In this document: piece by piece, positions 8,079-16,386 of the stretch
Numbering within the stretch: the stretch's first letter is position 1
Layout: every line of letters starts with the position of its first letter
Assembly (NCBI GenBank): GCA_023623185.1
Contig: JAMNXV010000123.1
Location: 1-37,747, forward strand
Direction: 5' to 3'
Length of the DNA stretch: 37,747 nucleotides
Source: Bacillota bacterium
GTDB taxonomy: Bacteria > Bacillota > Sulfobacillia > Symbiobacteriales > Symbiobacteriaceae
The notes under the pieces: model-generated
What the model saw: the letters and a program-made list of their open reading frames with translations, nothing else
Database searches by the model: none
Told to the model about the DNA's origin: nothing
Made by a program: the position numbers and the translations under genes

Positions 8079-9397
8079 ACGGCGGCCTGCGTCAGCTGAT
8101 CGAGCGTCGGCAGGGGCGCGCGGGCGGAGCGGCCCGCGCGCCGCGGCCCCACGACCGGTTCCGGCCGGTGATCGAGGCCGTGAGGGAGCGGCTGCGGGGC
8201 GACGGCCCGCCGCTGGGCGCCCTGGAGAGCCGCGAGGTGAGGGATTACATGTGGTCCCTGCTGGAGGAGGTGCTGGCCGAGCGCTTCCCCTACCTGAACC
8301 CCACCCACGCCGATAAGGCGGCCCTCGTGGACAGGCTCCAGTACCAGATCTACGGCTTCGGCATCCTGGACCCGCTCCTGCAGGACGACAGCGTGAAGGA
8401 GATCATGGTCAACGGGCCGGACGGCGTGTTCGTGGAGCGGGCGGGCCACCCCGAGCCGGCAGTGGGCGAGGACGGGCAGCCCCTCAGGTTCGAGAGCGAG
8501 GCGGAGCTGCTGCACCTGATCGAGCGCATCGTGGCGCGGGTCAACCGCAAGGTGGACGAGGCCACGCCCATCGTGGATGCCCGCCTGCCCGGCGGCGCCC
8601 GGGTGCACGTCGTCCTGCCGCCGGTGTCGCTCGTCGGCCCGGTGCTCACCATCCGCAAGTTTCCGGGGCGTCCCCTCAGCCTGGAGCAGATGGTGGAACG
8701 GGGAACCCTGACGCCGCTGGCGGCGGATTTCCTGGCGCGTGTGGTACAGGCCCGGTGCAACCTCGTGGTCTCGGGCGGAACGTCCACGGGCAAGACCACG
8801 TTCCTCAACGCCCTGTCGATGAAGATCCCGCCGCACGAGCGGGTGATTACCATCGAGGACTCGGCCGAGCTGCAGCTCACCGGCCTCCCGAACCTGGTCA
8901 GCCTGGAGGCCCGCCCGCCCAACGTCGAGGGCAGGGGCGCCCTGACGATCCGGGACCTGGTCCGGGCCTCGCTCCGCATGCGGCCCGACCGCATCGTCGT
9001 GGGCGAGTGCCGCGGCGGAGAGGCGCTGGATATGCTGCAGGCGATGAACACCGGCCACGACGGGTCGCTGACCACCGTTCACGCCAACTCCGCCAGGGAC
9101 GCCCTGGCCCGCATCGAGACGATGGCGCTCATGTCGGGCGTGGAGTTGCCGGTTCCGGCCATCCGCCAGCAAGTCGCTGCGGCGGTGGACTTCATCCTCC
9201 ACCTGGAGCGGCTGGCCGGCGGCTCCCGCAGGCTCCTGGAGGTCCTGGAGGTGGTCGGCGTGCAGGAAGGTGAGATCGTCACGGAGCCCGTGTTCCAGTA
9301 CGACCTGGACGCCGGGGAGCTGCGGCCCGCGGGGCGGCCGGTCGCACGGCGGGAGAAGTTCCAGATGGCGGGGGTCCCGCTGCCGGAGGGATTGTGA
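8075..9397 (+). CDS. tadA: TadA/CpaF secretion ATPase (locus 1)
   Basis: The 440-residue cytoplasmic hexameric ATPase powers Tad filament assembly. Visible parts are an N-terminal helical region, the N2-type domain with VKEIMVNGPDGVFVE (107-121), Walker A GGTSTGKTT (234-242), the Asp box ITIEDSAELQL, the Walker B region RIVVGECRGGEALDMLQAMNTGHDG, and the His box TVHANSARDAL. All key motifs look intact. The ATG at 8075 follows GGAGGTGATGG and overlaps the cpaE stop; a GTG at 8051 lies upstream of the ribosome site and is rejected. The product should work with TadB and TadC encoded directly downstream. Confidence 0.92.
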   Translation: MNGGLRQLIERRQGRAGGAARAPRPHDRFRPVIEAVRERLRGDGPPLGALESREVRDYMWSLLEEVLAERFPYLNPTHADKAALVDRLQYQIYGFGILDPLLQDDSVKEIMVNGPDGVFVERAGHPEPAVGEDGQPLRFESEAELLHLIERIVARVNRKVDEATPIVDARLPGGARVHVVLPPVSLVGPVLTIRKFPGRPLSLEQMVERGTLTPLAADFLARVVQARCNLVVSGGTSTGKTTFLNALSMKIPPHERVITIEDSAELQLTGLPNLVSLEARPPNVEGRGALTIRDLVRASLRMRPDRIVVGECRGGEALDMLQAMNTGHDGSLTTVHANSARDALARIETMALMSGVELPVPAIRQQVAAAVDFILHLERLAGGSRRLLEVLEVVGVQEGEIVTEPVFQYDLDAGELRPAGRPVARREKFQMAGVPLPEGL

Positions 9398-10209
9398 TGG
9401 CGCTGCTGATCGGTCTGCTGATCGCCGCAGCTGTGTTCCTGGCCCTGATGCCCGGCGGCCCCGCCCCAACGGGGAGGGCCCTGTTTGACCGAGTGCCGGC
9501 GGACACAGGCGACCGGCTGCTCTGGCTCCTGCCCGCGGGCGCCTTCGCGGGGATCCTGCTGCTGACGGGGTCCTGGATCACCGCCCTCATCAGCCTGCCG
9601 GCGGGCTTCCTGCTGCGGAGAACCCTGCGGGATGCGCTCGCCCGCAGGGAGGCCCAGGCGCTCCGCGACCACCTGCAGGAGGCGCTGCTGTCGCTGGCCA
9701 CCTCGCTGAAGGCTGGCCAGTCGCTCCCGCACGCGCTGCAGCGCTGTGCGGTGGAGATGCGCCGGCTGCACCCCAGGGGCGGCAGGCTGATCGAGGAGAT
9801 CGAGCTGGCCGCCCGGGAAGTGGAGCTCGGCACGCCGGTGGATGAGGCGCTGCTCTCCTTACGCGAGCGCGTGGCGCTGGAGGAGATGGCGGCCATGGTC
9901 GACGCCCTGGTCACCACCCGCCGGCGGGGAGGCAACATCGTCGAGGTGATGGGCAACGTGAGCCAGATGGTCGCCGACCGGCTGGCCGTCGAGCGGGAGA
10001 TCCAGGTGCTGACGGCCCAGAAGCGCACGGAGGCCGCCATTCTCGCCGTCATTCCCCTGGGCATCTACCTGGTCGTGCGGATCACCAATCCCGCCTATCT
10101 GGGGGTGTTCCACGCGACCCGCTGGGGGCAGGTCGCCCTCGGGCTGATCCTGCTGACCGTCGCGGGCGGGTACTGGATGGCCCGGCGCATCGCCAGCATC
10201 GAGATGTGA
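9397..10209 (+). CDS. tadB: TadB-like inner-membrane platform protein (locus 1)
   Basis: This 270-residue type II secretion F-domain protein has N-terminal membrane segments (about 2-20 and 40-66), a cytosolic helical F domain (LQEALLSLATSLKAGQSLPHALQRC to VTTRRRGGNIVEVM) and two C-terminal membrane segments (about 208-228 and 240-260). TadB and TadC form the platform above the TadA hexamer. The start overlaps the tadA stop (TGATG). GGAGGG at 9385-9390 is six bases before the ATG at 9397 and only three before a GTG at 9394, so the ATG is preferred. tadC follows after 12 bases. Confidence 0.88.
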   Translation: MALLIGLLIAAAVFLALMPGGPAPTGRALFDRVPADTGDRLLWLLPAGAFAGILLLTGSWITALISLPAGFLLRRTLRDALARREAQALRDHLQEALLSLATSLKAGQSLPHALQRCAVEMRRLHPRGGRLIEEIELAAREVELGTPVDEALLSLRERVALEEMAAMVDALVTTRRRGGNIVEVMGNVSQMVADRLAVEREIQVLTAQKRTEAAILAVIPLGIYLVVRITNPAYLGVFHATRWGQVALGLILLTVAGGYWMARRIASIEM

Positions 10210-10221
10210 GGGGGCGGCATC

Positions 10222-11055
10222 GTGACGACCATCATTCCGCTTATCGCGCTGCTCGTGGCCGGAGCCGTGTTCCTGCTCCTGCTGCCCCTGGACGGGCCCC
10301 CGCACGGGGAGACCTCCTGGGGGCGTCGCGGGCCAGGAGGCATCGGCAGGCGGCTCACCGACCGGCTGGCGGATCTCATGGCCTCCGGCCGCCTGGAACG
10401 GGAGCTGGCGGTGTCAGGGCTGGGCCTCACCCTGCAGGAGCTTGCGGCGCGGAAACTCCGGCTGGCAGGGCTGGCTCTCGCCGGCGCCCTGCTCCTCGCC
10501 ATTCTGGGGCAGCCGACGCTGGCGGCGCTGGGCCTCGCCGGCGCGGTCTGGGCCTTCCGGGGGCCGGACATGGAGGTCGCCCGGGCGGCGGCGGCCCGCC
10601 GCCGGGCGGTGCAGAAGGACCTCCCCTACTTCCTCTTCACCCTGGCGGTGCTGACCGAGTCCGGCATGCAGCTGCTGCCCGCCCTGGACCACTACGCCAG
10701 GGGCAGCCGCGGTCCGCTGGGCGAGGCCGTGCGGACCGCGCTGGCCGAGATCCAGATGGGACAGCCGCCGGCTCTGGCCTTCCTGGACATGGCCCACCGA
10801 CTGGACGTGCGCGACCTCACCCGCTTCGTGGGCGCCCTGGCGCAGACCATGGAGAAGGGGACGGAGGGGCTCGCGGCCACGCTGCGCATGCAGGCCGCGG
10901 AGGCCTGGGACAGGCGGCGCCGGCTGGCGCAGGAGGCCGGCGCCCGGGCCAGCGTCCAGCTGCTGGTGCCCCTGGTGCTGTTCGTCCTGCCTGCCGTGCT
11001 GGCCATGGCGGCCGGACCGGCCATCTACGCCTTCCTGACCCAGCTCGGCCCGTGA
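10222..11055 (+). CDS. tadC: TadC-like inner-membrane platform protein (locus 1)
   Basis: The 277-residue protein has the same F-domain layout as its TadB partner. Membrane segments lie near residues 5-20, 78-112 (a pair) and 246-270. The cytosolic F domain contains LPYFLFTLAVLTESGMQLLPAL and LTRFVGALAQTMEKGTEGLAATLRMQA. The GTG start follows GAGGGGGCGG. It is the last gene of the rightward arm of Tad locus 1 and ends at the hairpin shared with the convergent flp operon. The call of TadC rather than a second TadB rests on gene order and the usual TadB-TadC pairing. Confidence 0.85.
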   Translation: MTTIIPLIALLVAGAVFLLLLPLDGPPHGETSWGRRGPGGIGRRLTDRLADLMASGRLERELAVSGLGLTLQELAARKLRLAGLALAGALLLAILGQPTLAALGLAGAVWAFRGPDMEVARAAAARRRAVQKDLPYFLFTLAVLTESGMQLLPALDHYARGSRGPLGEAVRTALAEIQMGQPPALAFLDMAHRLDVRDLTRFVGALAQTMEKGTEGLAATLRMQAAEAWDRRRRLAQEAGARASVQLLVPLVLFVLPAVLAMAAGPAIYAFLTQLGP

Positions 11056-11058
11056 GCC

Positions 11059-11083
11059 AAGCCCCCTGGCCGGCAGGGGGCTT
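11059..11083. terminator. bidirectional hairpin terminator between the two Tad loci
   Basis: A perfect 10-bp stem, AAGCCCCCTG / CAGGGGGCTT, closes a five-base loop (GCCGG). It begins four bases after the tadC stop and ends nine bases before the flp stop. Each side is flanked by only a short T or A stretch, so termination may be partial in either direction. Confidence 0.8.
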
Positions 11084-11092
11084 GTTCCGTGC

Positions 11093-11284
11093 TCACTTCT
11101 TCTTCACCGCCGACTCCAACTGGGTGGTCACCTTGTTGAAGGTCTTGTCCAGCGCCTTGTTGAGACCCGTCAGGGTCGTGATCAGCACCACCGCAATCAG
11201 GGCGATGATCAGGCCGTATTCGGTCATTCCCTGCCCTTCCTGGCGAACCAGCAGACGACGGAAACCCTTGGCGATCCTGCTCAC
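11093..11284 (-). CDS. flp: Flp-type major pilin
   Basis: The 63-residue prepilin has the Flp class signature. A short basic leader ends at Gly17, followed by QGMTEYGL, giving Glu at +5 and Tyr at +6 of the mature protein, then a hydrophobic helix (IIALIAVVLITTLTGL). Cleavage after Gly17 would leave a mature pilin of about 46 residues that polymerises into a thin adhesive filament. The tail is lysine-rich (AVKKK). The GTG start at 11284 follows AAAGGATGGG. It is the last gene of the leftward operon and the only obvious major pilin in the window, so it may serve both machines. No TadV-like prepilin peptidase is nearby. Confidence 0.9.
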   Translation of the reverse strand: MSRIAKGFRRLLVRQEGQGMTEYGLIIALIAVVLITTLTGLNKALDKTFNKVTTQLESAVKKK

Positions 11285-11317
11285 CGCAAACCCATCCTTT
11301 CATTCATGATTTGTTAT

Positions 11318-12076
11318 TTATGGGAACAGGCACGGAGAGTTCACCCGCACACCGCCGATCCAGACGGACTGCCCCGACCACTCCCGCCGGACCAGCTCCG
11401 CCGTGGTCCGGTCCCCGGGGGTGGCCACGGTCAGGGCATCGACCCCCACGAGCGGGAGCAGCAGCGTGTCCATCTCGAGGACTGCGGTGACGCTGACCCT
11501 CAGCTGCCTGGGCTTGCTGCTTCCATCGGTCTCGATCTCCACCGCCACCGGGCCTGCCGTGCGCGCCTGGCCGCCCCAGCGCGCGTTCATCTGGAACGCC
11601 TCCTGCGCAGCGGCCCGCACAGTCGCCCAGCCAGACCGGGGCTCAATCCAGCACTCGGCCGCGTGGTACTGCCGCGCGCAGCGCACGTTGTAGCCGATGC
11701 ACTGGTCGGCCCAGAGGCGGTGGGCATCCGGCCACACCTCGGCCTCAGGACCCAGGATCACCGCCGGGGCGACCTCCACCCAGTTGTCGACCAGGTCGCA
11801 CTCCAGGGTGGGCTCCTCCCCGGGCAGGGCGCCGGGGATCTCCTCACACCGGAGGTACGGGCGGTTCTCTTCCCTGCGGAACCGGGCCTCCACCATGTAC
11901 CGGGCCTGCTGTACCCCGGCCAGTGCCGCGGCCTCCTCGGCCGTCCGCAACTGCTCCCGGAAAACGAAGACGCGGCCGATATCCAGCGCAAAGCCGATCG
12001 CGAGCAGCGCGACGGACCAGATGAAGATGAAGAGCGCCGAGGTCGAGCCTCGCTCCGGCATCAGCCACCTGGTCAA
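11318..12076 (-). CDS. TadG-like pilus-associated protein (locus 2), no +5 glutamate
   Basis: The 252-residue protein has a basic head, a membrane segment at about residues 12-33, and an extracytoplasmic domain with several cysteines that could form disulfides. The head reads RGSTSALFIFIW; the position five after glycine is Leu, so it lacks the Glu that ordinary pilins use for alignment. The segment LRTAEEAAALAGVQQARYM is typical of TadG-like proteins just after the anchor. The TTG start (12076) overlaps the previous stop, with AGGGGGGAAG about ten bases upstream. It is followed by flp after 33 bases. Confidence 0.7.
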   Translation of the reverse strand: MTRWLMPERGSTSALFIFIWSVALLAIGFALDIGRVFVFREQLRTAEEAAALAGVQQARYMVEARFRREENRPYLRCEEIPGALPGEEPTLECDLVDNWVEVAPAVILGPEAEVWPDAHRLWADQCIGYNVRCARQYHAAECWIEPRSGWATVRAAAQEAFQMNARWGGQARTAGPVAVEIETDGSSKPRQLRVSVTAVLEMDTLLLPLVGVDALTVATPGDRTTAELVRREWSGQSVWIGGVRVNSPCLFP

Positions 12077-12528
12077 GGCAGGCTTCCCCCCTGCTCGATC
12101 AGAAACGTCGCGGCCGCCGTGAGGGGCACGGTGTCGCCTCCGGCCTCGCCGGATCCCCCCAGCAGACCGCTGAGGAACGGCAGGTACGACGGCTGGTGGT
12201 AGGTGACCCAGACCGTCACGGCCCCGCCGCTGATCTGCACCTCCACGTCACGCTTCGGATCGAAATAGACGATGTCGCCCTGTGCCCGCCTGAGGTACAT
12301 GTTCTGGTCGGCAGCCTTGCGGGCGACGGCTTCCCGGCTGCCCGGCACCCAGAGCAGGCTGGCCGCGCGCGCCCCCGCCCTGGCGGCGCCGGACACCACC
12401 ATCCAGCTGTGTGCGAACATCCCGAACACCGGGATGCAGAGAACCAGGTAAATCAGAATCGGCGCCAGGAGCGCAAACTCCACCATCTGACTGCCCCGCT
12501 GGCTGCGGAACAGGCGGCGAATCGCCAA
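12073..12528 (-). CDS. tadE: TadE-like pseudopilin (locus 2)
   Basis: The 151-residue protein starts MAIRRLFRSQRGSQMVEFALL, with Gly12 and Glu17 in pilin spacing and the MVEFAL core of TadE proteins, then a hydrophobic helix to about residue 40. The short soluble part carries an AARAGARAASL segment common in the family and a beta-rich C-terminal half. TadE proteins are minor pseudopilins processed by the prepilin peptidase. The TTG start at 12528 has GGAGGG seven bases upstream. Its stop overlaps the next gene's TTG. Confidence 0.82.
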   Translation of the reverse strand: MAIRRLFRSQRGSQMVEFALLAPILIYLVLCIPVFGMFAHSWMVVSGAARAGARAASLLWVPGSREAVARKAADQNMYLRRAQGDIVYFDPKRDVEVQISGGAVTVWVTYHQPSYLPFLSGLLGGSGEAGGDTVPLTAAATFLIEQGGSLP

Positions 12529-12531
12529 GGC

Positions 12532-13395
12532 TCATCCCTCCGCGAACTGGCTGAGCAACCGCAGCACGGCCGGCCCCAGGATAATGACGATGGTCGGCAT
12601 GAGGATCAGCAGGGCCATGGGCACGCGCATGCGCACCGAGGCCTCCTGGGCCTTCTGCTGCGCCTGCTGCTGTTTGCGCTGCCGGATGGCCCGCATGGTG
12701 AACCGGAGCTGATCCGCGATGGAGACGCCCCACTGGTGGCTCTGCTGCAGGGCCGAGACCACTTCCTTCAGCTCCGGCGACTCGTGCCGGTCCATCAGGT
12801 CGCGCCATGCCCGCTGGGCGGGCTTGCCGGCCGCCATCTCGTGCACCGTGCGCAGCATCTCGCCTGAGAGCAACCCCGGGCTCTCCGCGGCCACCCGCCG
12901 CACCGCCTCCGTCAGGCTGAGCCCGGACTCCAGGCAGGTGGCCAGCAGGTGGACGAACTGAGGTAGCTCCCGCCGGAGGAGCCGGCTCCTTTCGCTGACG
13001 CGGCGGCGCAGCCACAGCCGCGGGACCAGGAGGCCGAGCAGGAACCCCAGGGCGGCGCCCATCCAGCCGTGGAGCCCCAGCAGCAACAGGGCCAGGGCGG
13101 AGGCGAGCACGAGCTGCAGGAAGTAGAACTCCTCCGCCCCCATCCCGCCGGGGCGGCCCGCCCAGAGCAGGAGCTGGCGCAGCTCGTCCAGAGACCCGAT
13201 GCCAGGCACCAGCGGCAGTCGCGGCAGCACCCGCTCCTTCAGCCACTCCTGCAGCCGCCTCTCCCCCGCGGGCTGAACCGCGAGGCTGCCCGCCCGCTCC
13301 ACCATCGCCCGGAGCCGGCGCCGCCGGGCGGTGGCCAGGTCGTACACGCCGAGACCGAAGAGCAGCACGGCCAGGAATGACCACGTTGCGGCCAT
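12532..13395 (-). CDS. tadC: TadC-like inner-membrane platform protein (locus 2)
   Basis: The 287-residue F-domain protein has an N-terminal membrane helix, two helices around residues 90-125, a cytosolic F domain (LRRELPQFVHLLATCLESGLSLTEAVRRV) and a C-terminal helix (LLILMPTIVIILGPAVLRLL). A Gln/Lys-rich stretch (RQRKQQQAQQKAQEA) precedes the last helix. The frame includes a GTG at 13404, but GAGGGGTGA then sits correctly for the ATG at 13395. It lies 12 bases after tadB and 3 bases before the tadE-like start, within one operon. Confidence 0.86.
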   Translation of the reverse strand: MAATWSFLAVLLFGLGVYDLATARRRRLRAMVERAGSLAVQPAGERRLQEWLKERVLPRLPLVPGIGSLDELRQLLLWAGRPGGMGAEEFYFLQLVLASALALLLLGLHGWMGAALGFLLGLLVPRLWLRRRVSERSRLLRRELPQFVHLLATCLESGLSLTEAVRRVAAESPGLLSGEMLRTVHEMAAGKPAQRAWRDLMDRHESPELKEVVSALQQSHQWGVSIADQLRFTMRAIRQRKQQQAQQKAQEASVRMRVPMALLILMPTIVIILGPAVLRLLSQFAEG

Positions 13396-13407
13396 TCGCT
13401 TCACCCC

Positions 13408-14307
13408 TCACCAGTTGCGCACGTCCGTGATCTGCCGGATCAGGAGCCACCCCAGGGCCATGGCGCACAGGCTGCCGAGGATGAGCATGCGGCCCAGGGG
13501 ATCTGTCAGGGCCTCGCCGAAATAGGCGGGGTTCTGGTAGCTCACCAGGGCCATGACCACCAGGGGGACCGCGGTGACCAGGCGGGCGCTGGCCTTGCCC
13601 TCGGCGCTGGCCGCCTCCATCGCCCGGAGGAACTGGCGGTCCTCCACCAGTTCACGGGAGATGGACTCCAGCACCCGGTCCAGGTCGGCCCCGGCCTCCC
13701 CGGCCACCTTGCACGCCACCACCACGCTGGCGAACTCGCTGAGGCCCACCCGGTCCTGAATCAGGGCCAGGGCGTCGCCGGCAGGCACCTGCAGCTGCAT
13801 GGCCCTTTCCACGCGCACGAACTCGGCGCGCATCGGCTGGGGAGCCTGCTGCACGACGGTCTGCACAGCCTGGTAGAGGGTGCCCCCGGCCCGGATGACG
13901 CTGGCCATGAGCAGGAGCGTCTCGGGAAGCTGCTCCGCAAAGCGGGTCGCGCGGGCCCGGGCCCGGTGCCGGATGAGCAGCAGCGGACCGACGAGGCCCA
14001 GCAGCAGGCAGGCCGCGGCGCTGGTCAGGTCGCCGGTCAGGCCGAACAGGACGGCGAGGCCCCCGCTGGCCCCAAAGGCCAGGGCCAGGTGGCGCCGGGT
14101 CAGGTTCAGCCCGGCCTGCCTGGCCTCCCGCTCCAGCCGCTCCAGCGGCCCCGGGCTGCGGTGCAGGGCCGCGCCCTCCTGCTCCAGCGGGTCGCGCTCC
14201 CGCAGGAGCCGCTCGGCCAGCCGGGAGCGGCGCTGAAGCGCGCCGGCCAGCCCGCCCAGGGCCAGCGCCACCGCCAGGAAGGTACAGAGTGCGGCGAGGT
14301 ACTGCAC
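13408..14307 (-). CDS. tadB: TadB-like inner-membrane platform protein (locus 2)
   Basis: This 299-residue type II secretion F-domain protein has membrane segments at about residues 4-22, 75-112 (a pair), 240-258 and 268-290. The F domain lies at about 120-230 and contains LPETLLLMASVIRAGGTLYQAVQ and KVAGEAGADLDRVLESISRELVEDRQFLRAMEAASAEGKASA, a strong TadB signature. The GTG start at 14307 follows GAGGGGTAGGGG. It is four bases downstream of tadA. It is clearly a different sequence from the locus 1 TadB, which suggests an old duplication or a separate origin. Confidence 0.88.
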   Translation of the reverse strand: MQYLAALCTFLAVALALGGLAGALQRRSRLAERLLRERDPLEQEGAALHRSPGPLERLEREARQAGLNLTRRHLALAFGASGGLAVLFGLTGDLTSAAACLLLGLVGPLLLIRHRARARATRFAEQLPETLLLMASVIRAGGTLYQAVQTVVQQAPQPMRAEFVRVERAMQLQVPAGDALALIQDRVGLSEFASVVVACKVAGEAGADLDRVLESISRELVEDRQFLRAMEAASAEGKASARLVTAVPLVVMALVSYQNPAYFGEALTDPLGRMLILGSLCAMALGWLLIRQITDVRNW

Positions 14308-14311
14308 GCCC

Positions 14312-15583
14312 CTACCCCTCCTCCCACAGATAGCGCCGGACGATGCGCTCTGGGCGGATGCCGGTGGCCTCCAGCCGGTCCAGCGACGGGTTCCACCGGA
14401 ACAACGTGCGGAGCCGGTAGCTCTCCTCCTCCAGATCCACCTCGACGATCTCCACGATGCGCCGCTGCCCCGAGCGAAGCCGCGCGCAGTGGATGATCAG
14501 CTCGAAGGCCGCGGCCACCTGCTGCCGGATGGCCCGGATGGGCAGGCCGCTGTCGGCCATGAGGACCATGGTCTCCAGGCGGGCGAGGCCGTCCCGGGCG
14601 CTGTTGGCGTGCAGGGTGGAGAAGCTCCCGTCGTGGCCGGTGTTGCAGGCCTGAATCATGTCGAGCGCCTCAGCCCCCCGCACCTCGCCGACGATGATCC
14701 GGTCGGGGCGGAGCCTGAGCGAGGTGCGCACCAGGTCCCGGATCGTGATGGCCCCCTGCCCCTCGGCGTTCCCGGCCCGGGTCTCGTAGCGCAGGACGTG
14801 AGGCTGCTGCAGCCGCAGCTCCGCCGCGTCCTCGATGGTGATCACCCGCTCCTCCGCCGGGATGAACGCCGACAGGGCGTTGAGCACGGTGGTCTTGCCG
14901 CTGGAGGTGCTGCCGGTGACCAGCAGGTTGCAACGGGCCCGCACTGCCCGTCGGAGGAAGTCCGCCGCCTCCCGGGAGAGCGTGCCGGTCTCCACGAGGG
15001 TCTGCCAGCCCAGCATGCGGGGATTGAACTTCCGGATGGCCAGCGCGCAGCCGTCCAGGGCCGGCGGCGAGAGCGTGGCGCACACCCGGCTGCCGTCGGC
15101 CAGGCGGGCGTCCAGGATGGGGTGCCGCTCGTCGATGCGCCGCCGGATCGGCTGGGCGATGCGCTCGGCCAGGTGGCGCACCGCCTGGTCGCTCTCAAAC
15201 GCAAGCCCTTCCACCCGCTCCAGGCGGCCCTGGCGCTCCGCCCAGATGTCGTCGTAGCGGTTGACCAGGATCTCCGTGACCTCCGGGTCGTCCATCAAGG
15301 GCTGGAGGACGCCGAAGCCCACCAGGTCCTGCACCAGCCGGGTGACGATCGTATCCCGCACCGCGGCCGGCACCGAGCCGTCCCTCTCCAGCATGGCGGT
15401 GATCCGCTCCCGGGCCAGGAGCCGCAGAGAGGCGTCAGACGGCCGCAGGAGGAGGTCGCCGCTGATCTCCTGCAGCAGTCGGTCGCGGACGTAATCCCGC
15501 AGCCGTTCGTACTGAACCTGGGCGGCGGGGTCGCGCGCCAGCGCGGCGCCCACCCGCCGCTGAAGCAGCGCGCGGCTGGTCAT
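14312..15583 (-). CDS. tadA: TadA/CpaF secretion ATPase (locus 2)
   Basis: The 423-residue ATPase has all the expected motifs: [18 protein letters not shown] in the N2 domain, [10 protein letters not shown], Walker [10 protein letters not shown] (224-232), the Asp box [36 protein letters not shown] and the His box [11 protein letters not shown]. It should power export and polymerisation of the Flp filament encoded downstream. The ATG at 15583 directly abuts the tadZ stop (TAAATG), so translation is coupled. It is related to the locus 1 TadA but diverged along its length. Confidence 0.92.
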   Translation of the reverse strand: MTSRALLQRRVGAALARDPAAQVQYERLRDYVRDRLLQEISGDLLLRPSDASLRLLARERITAMLERDGSVPAAVRDTIVTRLVQDLVGFGVLQPLMDDPEVTEILVNRYDDIWAERQGRLERVEGLAFESDQAVRHLAERIAQPIRRRIDERHPILDARLADGSRVCATLSPPALDGCALAIRKFNPRMLGWQTLVETGTLSREAADFLRRAVRARCNLLVTGSTSSGKTTVLNALSAFIPAEERVITIEDAAELRLQQPHVLRYETRAGNAEGQGAITIRDLVRTSLRLRPDRIIVGEVRGAEALDMIQACNTGHDGSFSTLHANSARDGLARLETMVLMADSGLPIRAIRQQVAAAFELIIHCARLRSGQRRIVEIVEVDLEEESYRLRTLFRWNPSLDRLEATGIRPERIVRRYLWEEG

Positions 15584-16384
15584 TTACGCCCCCTCCCTCC
15601 CGGCGATGGGCCAGAGCCTTGCCAGCAGCCCGGCCCCGAATGCGGACGCGGCAGGCTGCGGAGACGGCTCCGTCTCGACAATTCCCCTGAGCACGGCCGC
15701 GACCGCCTTCCCCACGGGGGTCGAGGCGGCCAGGGCCGCCTGCAGGTCGCCCCGGTTGATCGCCTGCGCCGTCTGCCGGCTGGAGGGCACAGCCCCCAGC
15801 ACGGGAAACGGGCTCAGTTCCCGGATATCCGCGGGGCTGATCTCCTGCCCCTCCGCCTCGCGGTTGACCACCACCCGGAACTTCCCCGCGGGCAGCTTCA
15901 GGAAGTCCAGCTCCCGCGCGACCCGCCTGAGTGGCGTGAGGGCCAGCAGGTCAGGGGTGACGGGGAGCAGCACCCAGTCGGCCAGGTCCAGGGCCACCAG
16001 CGTGGAGTCGCGCAGGCCCGCGGAGAGGTCGACCACCACGTGCAGCCCGGCCTCGGAGAGCGACCGCACGGCTGCCTCCATCGCCTCGCCGGACAGCACC
16101 GCTTCGTCGATGAACCGCGTGGGGCCGGGCAGCACGAACAGGCGGCTCGTCCAGCGCACCAGGTGGTCCTCCACCTCCTCAGGCGCCACGCGGCCGGGCC
16201 AGGTGCCAATGTTGGGCAGACTGGACGACTGGAGCAGCGTGACCAGGTCCGGATTGTCGGCGTTCCCGTCGATGATCGCGGTCCGCTGCCGCTCGCTGAG
16301 CCTCAGCGCGATCGCCACGGAAAGGAGCGTCTTGCCCACGCCCCCTTTTGGGCTCCAGAGGGCGATGACCAATCCCTTCGCCAC
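15584..16384 (-). CDS. tadZ: TadZ/CpaE-like ParA-family ATPase with intact P-loop (locus 2)
   Basis: The 266-residue protein is a compact MinD/ParA-type ATPase without a receiver domain. The deviant Walker A is complete, SPKGGVGKTLL (11-21), including both lysines. Other matches are IIDGNADNPDLVTLL and LHVVVDLSAGLRDSTLVALDLADWVLLPVTPD. It probably marks the site of the Tad machine in the cell. Of the three ParA-like proteins in the two loci it is the only one with a normal P-loop. The GTG at 16384 follows AGGAGGTGG, which lies inside the end of the upstream cpaB gene. Confidence 0.82.
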   Translation of the reverse strand: MAKGLVIALWSPKGGVGKTLLSVAIALRLSERQRTAIIDGNADNPDLVTLLQSSSLPNIGTWPGRVAPEEVEDHLVRWTSRLFVLPGPTRFIDEAVLSGEAMEAAVRSLSEAGLHVVVDLSAGLRDSTLVALDLADWVLLPVTPDLLALTPLRRVARELDFLKLPAGKFRVVVNREAEGQEISPADIRELSPFPVLGAVPSSRQTAQAINRGDLQAALAASTPVGKAVAAVLRGIVETEPSPQPAASAFGAGLLARLWPIAGREGA

Positions 16385-16386
16385 GG

